NCBI GenBank assembly: GCA_017450705.1
Contig: JAFSTC010000024.1
Coordinates: forward strand, 30,584 to 94,583
Source of the DNA: Lentisphaeria bacterium
GTDB taxonomy: Bacteria; Verrucomicrobiota; Lentisphaeria; Victivallales; Victivallaceae
Length of the DNA stretch: 64,000 bases
Direction: 5' to 3'
This document shows, one piece after another, positions 45,551-52,122 of the stretch. The number at the start of each line of letters is the position of its first letter. Within the stretch, counting starts at the first letter, position 1. The notes beneath the pieces were generated by a model. The model did no database searches. It was not told the origin of the DNA and saw nothing but the letters and a program-made list of their open reading frames with translations. The position numbers and the translations under genes were made by a program.

Positions 45551-45574
45551 ACCGGCCCTCAGCATCAGAGGCCG
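45551..45574 (-). terminator. Possible terminator hairpin of the unknown island gene
   Basis: A stem of eight base pairs (CCGGCCTC / GAGGCCGG with one bulge) overlaps the stop of the minus-strand gene. The T-run is poor. Confidence 0.35.
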
Positions 45575-46086
45575 GAAATGATCTTTTTCAGCGTGGAAGA
45601 TTTGAGTGCCATGTAGCGTTTCTGATAAGCGGTCAAGGTTTCCCACGGACAAAGATCGGCCGCCTTTTTCTGGATTGCTTGAGCCAGCATCGGCAAGGTC
45701 GTTGCCCAGATATCGTTGCCTTCGAGGGTCTGTTTGACGACGACAGCTTCCTCCGGACAACGAATCAGCAACATCAGCCGTTCCCAAGGATCAAGGGACC
45801 AGAGTTCATGAATCGGCAACAGGGCGATCAATTCAGGATGCTCTTCGAGGAGTGGTTCAAGATCGGCACATCCGGACTCGTAATCATCCTGCAATTCGCA
45901 GTAGGCTTCCTCATCCAGATTGGCTTCAAAGAAGGGAAGAAACTTCTGCTGCATGGCCGTATAGTTTTCACTGATATCAATTTTGTGGATCTCTTCGAAT
46001 GTCCGGACAAATTCCTTGTCAGACATTTGGCTGAAATACGTTTCCAGCGCCTGCTCATAACTGACTTTTCCCTTGGCTTTCCGCAT
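45565..46086 (-). CDS. Hypothetical island protein
   Basis: This 173-residue acidic, mainly helical protein is not recognised. Features are MRKAKGKVSYEQALETYFSQMSDKEFVRTFEEI at the start, an aromatic- and acid-rich middle (EANLDEEAYCELQDDYESGCADLEPLLEEHPELIALLP) and ALKSSTLKKIISGL at the end. No membrane helix or enzyme motif is seen. AGGAGG lies nine bases before the ATG at 46086, which is better than the in-frame ATG at 46116. It lies between the ATPase-like gene and the reductases, and its codon use looks AT-richer than the backbone. Confidence 0.65.
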   Translation of the reverse strand: MRKAKGKVSYEQALETYFSQMSDKEFVRTFEEIHKIDISENYTAMQQKFLPFFEANLDEEAYCELQDDYESGCADLEPLLEEHPELIALLPIHELWSLDPWERLMLLIRCPEEAVVVKQTLEGNDIWATTLPMLAQAIQKKAADLCPWETLTAYQKRYMALKSSTLKKIISGL

Positions 46087-46252
46087 GATAAATGCCCTCC
46101 TTTTTTGTTTTTTCACTCCGATTTCCCAATTGAATTAATATAGATTTTATCAATTTCTGCTTCGAAAGCCGCCTTTCACAGTTCTCAAAACGCCTTCGTG
46201 TTTTTCTCAAACAATTCACTATGAATCATTTTTTGAATGTTTGAACCTGTCA

Positions 46253-47233
46253 TCAGTTTTTCTGCCGCTGCGATTGTGTTTCTCCAGGATTGGAGGAAGT
46301 GGTGAGGAGCGGCAGATGCCATTCCGGTCGGATCCGGAAGGGGGAATTGAACTTTTTGGTGAGAATGCCCTTTTCTTCAAGATGGATATAACACGCCGTA
46401 TCGCAGGCACGTCCGCAGATGCTTGACCAGTAACCGTGCTTGATCGGCGGGTAGTAAATCAGCTTTTCGATAATCGCTCTGGCCCGCTCCGGTGAAAGAT
46501 TCACTTCACCGGAAATGATTGCAAGCCGTTCCGGATCGTCGCCAAAGGCCTCCGGCGGCATGAAGGGATTCTTGGTCATGTTGGCGCCGATGTAGTACGC
46601 GGAACATTGCCAGCGATCCCGCCTTCCCTCTGCGGAAAGCGCATGTCCGGGACAGGCTTGGACGCATTCGCCACAATGGTCGCAGAGATGATGCGAGAAC
46701 GGCTGATCCGGTTCGATTTCGGCATCGGTGAGAATGAATACATAACGCTGAAAGGGACCGAATTCCTTCGTGAGTATCGAGCCGGAAAGGCCGCGTTCTC
46801 CGAGTCCGCAGTCCAATGCGCACTGTTCAAAGTCCAGTTGGTGTTCGGCTTGACGATTTCGGTAGATTTCGCGGTGATCGACCTCGAAATTTGTGTCATC
46901 CGCCGCACTCATTACGGTCTGATTCCGCCGTTGTGGAAGTGCCTCGAAGCCTTCGTCCTCCAGCAGTGCGCAAACCCGCAGCAAGGCGATCGGCATCACG
47001 TTTTCCTCCAGAACTTCCACTGCGTTGGTGGTGTACTGGTAGTAGGTAGACCCCTCCTCAATGCCCCGGCGCGCACCGCGAAGCTGGCGGAAGGCCGCGC
47101 AGATCACAGTGCGGGCTTCCGGCATCAACAGATGGACGGTCGGATCGGTGCATTGCTCCACGCTGCCGAAGCGCACCAGATCGCCGCCGAATTTCACGAA
47201 CCGGGAGATGATTTTTTCCTTCAGCGTATTCAT
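46253..47233 (-). CDS. QueG-like dicluster [4Fe-4S] reductase, paralogue C
   Basis: This 326-residue protein resembles epoxyqueuosine reductase-type and reductive-dehalogenase-related Fe-S proteins, which often use cobalamin. The N-terminal half is the substrate/corrinoid-type domain. Cluster-one motif is CDHCGECVQACPGHAL (C-x2-C-x2-C-x3-CP), then WQC and a C-terminal CGRACDTAC (C-x3-C-x3-C) for cluster two. True QueG has CPWN at the end, absent here, so tRNA epoxyqueuosine is not the obvious substrate. It lacks the usual G-A-D-L-V-G start motif, having FGGDLVRFG. The start overlaps the previous stop (ATGA); AAAGG lies upstream. It is the last gene of the cargo operon. Confidence 0.78.
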   Translation of the reverse strand: MNTLKEKIISRFVKFGGDLVRFGSVEQCTDPTVHLLMPEARTVICAAFRQLRGARRGIEEGSTYYQYTTNAVEVLEENVMPIALLRVCALLEDEGFEALPQRRNQTVMSAADDTNFEVDHREIYRNRQAEHQLDFEQCALDCGLGERGLSGSILTKEFGPFQRYVFILTDAEIEPDQPFSHHLCDHCGECVQACPGHALSAEGRRDRWQCSAYYIGANMTKNPFMPPEAFGDDPERLAIISGEVNLSPERARAIIEKLIYYPPIKHGYWSSICGRACDTACYIHLEEKGILTKKFNSPFRIRPEWHLPLLTTSSNPGETQSQRQKN

Positions 47234-48138
47234 AAGAGACCTTTCTCCTTCAAATGACGGTAACAGACGACATCGCACCTTTTTCCGCACAGACAAGGAG
47301 CGTATTTTGTGGGGCGCATCGGCAGAAAATCGATTTGGGGATAGATAGCGCGAGCACTTGCCGCATCGAAATGCCGAGCCCCGTTCAGAATCGCCTCCCG
47401 ATCCGGATGCTCCTTCAGAAAATCCTCATTGACGAACGGATTGGATTTGTGCGCCCCGCGGTAGTACACAGCGCACTGCCACGTATCGAGACCGCTTTCC
47501 ATTGAAACGGCATGTCCGGGACAGGCTTGGACGCATTCGCCGCAATGGTCGCAGAGATGACGCGAGAACGGCGGATCGGTTTTCAGCGGAAGATTGGTAA
47601 CGATAAATACGAAACGGACAAATGGTCCGAAGACTGGAGAAATGGCATTCCCTTTGCAACTCACGTCAGCGAGTCCGCAAATCCGTGCTGCCTGCGGGAA
47701 ATCCATGATGATGTCGGGCGCGACCTTGCCGGGCGCCACCGGTTCGGCAAGCGCAAGCTCGTAAGTGTCGCAGAGTTCCGGATTGGTGGTGTGGTCCCCT
47801 TTGACACGCAAATTGGAAACATTGCGCTGGAGACAGGCATCGTAACCTTCATTTTCGATCAGTGCACCCATTTTCAGCAGAAAAACTTCGGAAAGCTCCT
47901 CATCGATCAGTTTCACGCCGAGCTGGGTGTAGTTGAAGAACTGGATGCCTCGCTCCATGGTTTTATACAACGCGCGCGGAACACGGAATCCGCATCCGAT
48001 GACACAAGACGCATCCGGAAGAATGCCTTTCGGATCGCGCCGCGGGTCGCAGCCGGCAAATCCGGCGATGTCGCCGATCCCGACGAGATCGGCTCCGTAT
48101 TCCCGCGCTTTTTCCTTGATGAGTTTTGCCGTCAGCAT
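47230..48138 (-). CDS. QueG-like dicluster [4Fe-4S] reductase, paralogue B
   Basis: This 302-residue protein begins MLTAKLIKEKAREYGADLVGIGDI, typical of the QueG-like N-terminal domain. The cluster motifs are CDHCGECVQACPGHAV, WQC and CLCGKRCDVVC. It is closely similar to paralogue C around the first cluster, almost identical even in DNA over 63 bases, but diverges elsewhere. It lies between paralogues A and C and overlaps C by four bases. Expected activity is a low-potential two-electron reduction, possibly of a corrinoid-bound or halogenated/oxygenated substrate; this is inferred. Confidence 0.8.
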   Translation of the reverse strand: MLTAKLIKEKAREYGADLVGIGDIAGFAGCDPRRDPKGILPDASCVIGCGFRVPRALYKTMERGIQFFNYTQLGVKLIDEELSEVFLLKMGALIENEGYDACLQRNVSNLRVKGDHTTNPELCDTYELALAEPVAPGKVAPDIIMDFPQAARICGLADVSCKGNAISPVFGPFVRFVFIVTNLPLKTDPPFSRHLCDHCGECVQACPGHAVSMESGLDTWQCAVYYRGAHKSNPFVNEDFLKEHPDREAILNGARHFDAASARAIYPQIDFLPMRPTKYAPCLCGKRCDVVCYRHLKEKGLL

Positions 48139-48153
48139 TTTTTTATCCTTATT

Positions 48154-49227
48154 TCAGCGGTCCATGACCCATGCTTTTCCCTTGCGCAACGGTGTCTTAA
48201 AACGGTGTTCCATGCAACCGCCCTTTTTCTCCAACATACTGACGCATGCCCGGATACAACCGCCGCATTTGGCCATGTTGTAACCAACCCATGTGGGAAA
48301 ATACTTTTCCAGCGCCCCGTAGACCTTGCGGATCTCTGCCTCGTCAGCTTTTCCCTTGCCTTCAAGCAGATCCAGATCGCCGTTTTCGTTGGCGTCCCAA
48401 ACTGCCTTCGGTACGAATGGGTTGAATTTTCGTCCGCCGTGGGTGTAGAAGGCGTAACATTTCCACTCGTCAAGTTTACCCCATTCACATTTTTTGCCGC
48501 CGATATTCACCACGATGCTTTCGCTACGGCTCAGACACTGCCCCGGACACTCCCGCACGCAGGCGAAGCAGCGGCGGCACAGTGGCGGACCACTGTACAG
48601 CGGATCGGGTTCCAGCGGGGCGTCGGTAAAGATGAAAGCAAGCCGTTGCAGCGGTCCGAATTCCGCAGTCAGAAACATCTTGCTCCAGCCGATCTCGCCC
48701 AGTCCGCATGCCACCCCCGCCAGCCGGAAATGAAACTGCAGATCGGGCGGAACATTCCCCGGACGGGTGGGACGGGTGAACTGGACGGAACGGTGATGCC
48801 CCGTCTTGGTCTTTTCCTCTTTGTTGACTTCAATTTGTTCTTCAGGCGACAAGGTATTGCCGGGAGAACCGTCCATGTCGGAAACGCTGCCGCGGGCGCC
48901 GGTATTGCGGTAGACAACCGCTTCGTAACCGTGGTCTTCAATGAATTTCCCCACGTGATAAAGCACGGCAGGGGCGTAGATTTCGTTGATGCCGCCGTAT
49001 GCCATGGAGGGATACTGATAAAATTGCGTTCCCTGTTCGATCCCCTGCTGTACCCCGCGCGGGATGCGAAATACCATCCCGATTACCGTTTTCGCTTCGG
49101 GAAAGATGTGTCTGGGGTCCATTTCCGGAGGGGCCCCCTCAAAGCGGTTCATGTCGCCGATGCCGCAGAGATCGGCGCCGGCGGCGAGCGCCGCATCCTT
49201 CACCATCTGACTGGTCAACATTTTCAT
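48154..49227 (-). CDS. QueG-like dicluster [4Fe-4S] reductase, paralogue A
   Basis: This is a 357-residue member of the same family, the longest of the three. MLTSQMVKDAALAAGADLCGIGDM is the N-terminal motif. Cluster-one is CRRCFACVRECPGQCL, followed by WKC and CGGCIRACVSM for cluster two. It has an insertion (about residues 115-150) and a longer cluster linker. GGAG fits the ATG at 49221 about as well as the one at 49227. It is followed 15 bases later by paralogue B. The three copies in tandem suggest a heteromeric or stepwise reductase rather than a tRNA-modifying enzyme. Confidence 0.8.
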   Translation of the reverse strand: MKMLTSQMVKDAALAAGADLCGIGDMNRFEGAPPEMDPRHIFPEAKTVIGMVFRIPRGVQQGIEQGTQFYQYPSMAYGGINEIYAPAVLYHVGKFIEDHGYEAVVYRNTGARGSVSDMDGSPGNTLSPEEQIEVNKEEKTKTGHHRSVQFTRPTRPGNVPPDLQFHFRLAGVACGLGEIGWSKMFLTAEFGPLQRLAFIFTDAPLEPDPLYSGPPLCRRCFACVRECPGQCLSRSESIVVNIGGKKCEWGKLDEWKCYAFYTHGGRKFNPFVPKAVWDANENGDLDLLEGKGKADEAEIRKVYGALEKYFPTWVGYNMAKCGGCIRACVSMLEKKGGCMEHRFKTPLRKGKAWVMDR

Positions 49228-49251
49228 ATTCTCCTTATGTGTTCAACGGTT

Positions 49252-50271
49252 CTATTCACCGACATTCACAGTCATTTTGTGTAAGACCTCACGGCAATAG
49301 GTGCAGCAATCGCAGTCGTTCCGGCAGTTCAGTACCGTCTGTCCGAAGTTCTCCGGCATCAGCCGGCTGTCAAGGATGACCGGATGGAACGACTCCGCGT
49401 GGTCGGGTTCCAGCAGATCAAGGAGATTCCCCCGCCATTGTCCCGAGAAATAGGCTTCCGTCACCGCCGCGGGATTGTGATGTATCCGTGTGGCGAGTTT
49501 CATCCCGTCAAACAGCCCCTCGTACAAACCGGTATCCTCGGGACGAATGAAGTTACTATTCTGCAGAAACAATTCCCGTTTTTCCTCCCGTTTCAGCCAC
49601 AGTTTGCAGATACCGTAAAAATCAAAGGCATTGGTTTTCTGCCGGATCTCATGCTCATGGGCCACAAGATTGTCATGAAAGGTCCGCGCCGAGCAGAAGT
49701 TCAAGCACCCGCTGTTGGCCAGTGCATACATCTTTTTCCCGTGGTCGTCGGCCCAGCGCCGCATCTTCACAATCCATCTGCGATCGCGATTGTACTCCCG
49801 TTTGAGATAGAAGGAGTCAAAATATTCGGAAACGTAATCCATTCCTTCCGGGGTCCCGATCTCCATATTGACTGAAGCGCGGCAATCCAAGCCGGGGAAA
49901 TTCCGTTTCAGAAACTTTGCCGCCAAAGGAGAAGTCGTCGTCACCACTTTCAGCCCATAATCGTTACGAAGACAGTCCACAGTGTCACCGATCTGCTGGT
50001 AGAACGACCGTGACAATGCGTCTTTCCCGAAACAATTGCCGTTGACCAACAAATTGAGTGCAATCCCGTTTTCATGCAGGACAGACAGATCACCGAACAA
50101 GACACTTTCCATCTCATTGCAGGATTTCTTGTCCTTTGGGCCCATAATGCCGCGTCCTGATGGCATTCCCGGAAGGGAAAAATAAACTTCCGCAGTCTGT
50201 TCCCGATGACGCAGAACCGATGCTGTCAGGGCTTCGGTATACTGCGGATTCCAGCCGATCGAAAAGCGCAT
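49252..50271 (-). CDS. U32-like iron-sulfur TIM-barrel protein
   Basis: This 339-residue protein resembles U32 (UbiU/UbiV, YhbU, RlhA) proteins, formerly called peptidases, several of which bind a [4Fe-4S] cluster and take part in oxygen-independent hydroxylation. Segments AEVYFSLPGMPSGRG, LNLLVNGNCFG, RASVNMEIGTPEGMDYVSEYFDSFYLKREYNRD and YALANSGCLNFCSARTFHDNLVAHE are suggestive; Cys at about 79, 196 and 200 could be ligands, with a C-terminal CRNDCDCCTYC. GGAG lies six bases before the ATG at 50271. It sits between DUF4434 and the QueG-like genes, so a redox role with them is likely but unproven. Confidence 0.6.
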   Translation of the reverse strand: MRFSIGWNPQYTEALTASVLRHREQTAEVYFSLPGMPSGRGIMGPKDKKSCNEMESVLFGDLSVLHENGIALNLLVNGNCFGKDALSRSFYQQIGDTVDCLRNDYGLKVVTTTSPLAAKFLKRNFPGLDCRASVNMEIGTPEGMDYVSEYFDSFYLKREYNRDRRWIVKMRRWADDHGKKMYALANSGCLNFCSARTFHDNLVAHEHEIRQKTNAFDFYGICKLWLKREEKRELFLQNSNFIRPEDTGLYEGLFDGMKLATRIHHNPAAVTEAYFSGQWRGNLLDLLEPDHAESFHPVILDSRLMPENFGQTVLNCRNDCDCCTYCREVLHKMTVNVGE

Positions 50272-50302
50272 AATCGCTCCGTGAAAACTGCATTCGGTTC
50301 AG

Positions 50303-51301
50303 TCAGTCATAAATTTCGTCGATCAAAGCCGGATCCCGTCCTGTCATCTCAAGATAACGCGCGAGCAGCCGCCGAGCCGAACCCCATTCGGTATTGGGAC
50401 TCATGCAACTGAAAAATTCGTAAGTGATGATCCGTTTCACCAGCGGGGAGGCTTCGGCGAGCTTCATGTAGAGCGTACGGTAATCCGCCTGCCGGAAAAC
50501 TTCCGCCGGTTCGCCGTGTCCGGGGAACGGACGCTGAAAGGTCTCGATATTGCTCCACAATTCTATTCCGCATCGATCGAAAAGTTTGCCGACCTCCTCG
50601 TACCAGTGCCGCAAGCCGTTGTCGCCGATCACGCCGAGGCGGCACTCCGGATTGGCGATCTTGTCCTGCGGTGCGCAGTAGTCCAGAAGTCCGGCCACGC
50701 GTTCGTAAAAATATCTTCCGTATATGTCTACCCACTGCTCTACGCTGTACTGGGAACGCATGTCCCCGAGCGGACCGCCGAAGGACGGTGACATGAAGGT
50801 TTTCATCTGCGGAAAACTGCTGCGCAGATATTGCAGGATCGCCGTGCAGATGTCAAGGAAATTGAAATGCCACGGCAGGGCTTCGAGACTTACATACAGC
50901 CCTTTGAAGCACGGGTGGTGCGCATATTTGGCGACCGTGCGGTCGTAATAGCGTTTGTTGTCGTCTATCTCCTTTTTCCAGTCGCCGAGGTGGAGGTTCG
51001 TGATCCCGACCGGACCGCCCAGATAAACCGTCATGCCGTATTCGTCGCCGAGGCGGAACACCATGTCGAGCAGGGAACGGTCTTCTTTCCATGTCGTGGA
51101 ACGGGGATCTTCGGCGGAGAGATGGCAACCGTTCTGTTCGACCTCGGTGCGGATGACGAACAGCTGATCCATGCCGATCGCCTTCATCATGCGGAAATCC
51201 CGTTCCCATTCCCTCAATCCGGCATTGACGATCCCGGTGTCGGAGATCAGCATATTGACGAAAGTCCCGGTGATCGGTTTCAAAGCTGCATTTTCAAGCA
51301 T
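50303..51301 (-). CDS. DUF4434-type TIM-barrel glycosidase-like protein
   Basis: This 332-residue protein resembles DUF4434 proteins, TIM-barrels distantly related to glycosidases. It opens PITGTFVNMLISDTGIVNAGLREWERDFRMMKAIGMDQLFVIRTEVE. FKGLYVSLEALPWHFN may carry an acid residue of the active site, and GIELWSNIETFQRPF is at a later strand. There is no signal peptide, so it may act in the cytosol on a fragment taken up after external cleavage. AAGGAAG lies before the ATG at 51301. It is part of the leftward cargo operon. Confidence 0.75.
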   Translation of the reverse strand: MLENAALKPITGTFVNMLISDTGIVNAGLREWERDFRMMKAIGMDQLFVIRTEVEQNGCHLSAEDPRSTTWKEDRSLLDMVFRLGDEYGMTVYLGGPVGITNLHLGDWKKEIDDNKRYYDRTVAKYAHHPCFKGLYVSLEALPWHFNFLDICTAILQYLRSSFPQMKTFMSPSFGGPLGDMRSQYSVEQWVDIYGRYFYERVAGLLDYCAPQDKIANPECRLGVIGDNGLRHWYEEVGKLFDRCGIELWSNIETFQRPFPGHGEPAEVFRQADYRTLYMKLAEASPLVKRIITYEFFSCMSPNTEWGSARRLLARYLEMTGRDPALIDEIYD

Positions 51302-51378
51302 AAACGAATCTTCCTTGTTTTAGGGCTGCGTTCCTTGCCGCCGTCGGTCCGCTTTCGCCGTGACACGGTTCGGGACTT

Positions 51379-52095
51379 TCAATCTTCCTGCTGCAAAGCG
51401 GTTACTTCTTCCGCAGTCAGTACACGGTTGAACACTTTGACCTGAGAGATTACACCATTCCACCCGTACCCATAACCGTCCCCCGTCGAACCGATTTTCA
51501 ACAGTGCTGTCCGGGGCTTTTGCAGAACGGCTTCGCCGGCTGCCGCCAATTTGCCGTTCTGATAAACCCGGACAGTTTTTCCGTCAAAGGTGACAACAAG
51601 GCGATACCATGTGTCGGCTTTGATGCTTTCGGCTGAGGATTTGCTCCTGATGTCGGTATGAGCGCCGTTCGTCCCGCAGCGAGTCCAAATCGTATTCCAA
51701 CTGCAGAAAACAAATATTCCCGGTTTCTTCGCGGGACCATCGGCAAAGTACATCAGTGGATAGATGCGTTTCTTGACAAAGTCCTTGCCTGTTTTGAAGA
51801 CACAGGAAAGGCTCCAGCCTGCGGTGATGTCCAAAGCCGGCGGCATTTTCACCCGAACGGCACCCCGCTTGCTCTTGCCGTCGGCATTGTTGAATTCGAG
51901 TGCCTGTCCCTGCGGTCCCTGAGTCCACTTCAGAAATTCCCGATTGAGAACCTGAACCTGATTTTTACCGGCGGATACATCTGCTATTTTTGCGAAATCG
52001 CCCTCGTCGAGCGGCAGTTCGGCCACTGCCTCCGGAGCGGCGACAAGCACCATGGCATTCAACATCGCGGCGGTACAAATGACTTTTTTCCACAT
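51379..52095 (-). CDS. Secreted LamG-domain (concanavalin-like) protein
   Basis: This is a 238-residue exported protein: signal peptide (residues 1-20, ending VLVAA) and one concanavalin/LamG-like sandwich, with WSLSCVFKTGKDFVKKRIYPL, ADTWYRLVVTFDGKTVRVYQNGKLAA and SQVKVFNRVLTAEEVTALQ as typical strands. It probably binds a glycan. GGAGG fits the ATG at 52095 (eight-base spacing) better than 52101. It is co-directional with the secreted glycosidase-like protein upstream and similar in plan to the LamG part of the protein at 5.9-8.9 kb. Confidence 0.82.
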   Translation of the reverse strand: MWKKVICTAAMLNAMVLVAAPEAVAELPLDEGDFAKIADVSAGKNQVQVLNREFLKWTQGPQGQALEFNNADGKSKRGAVRVKMPPALDITAGWSLSCVFKTGKDFVKKRIYPLMYFADGPAKKPGIFVFCSWNTIWTRCGTNGAHTDIRSKSSAESIKADTWYRLVVTFDGKTVRVYQNGKLAAAGEAVLQKPRTALLKIGSTGDGYGYGWNGVISQVKVFNRVLTAEEVTALQQED

Positions 52096-52122
52096 GATCA
52101 TATCCTCCGTTTTTACAGGCAG

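Noticed and set aside
46253..49227. Calling the three reductases true QueG (tRNA queuosine enzymes)
   Set aside because: Three tandem copies, loss of the CPWN end and the glycosidase context argue against the housekeeping role.
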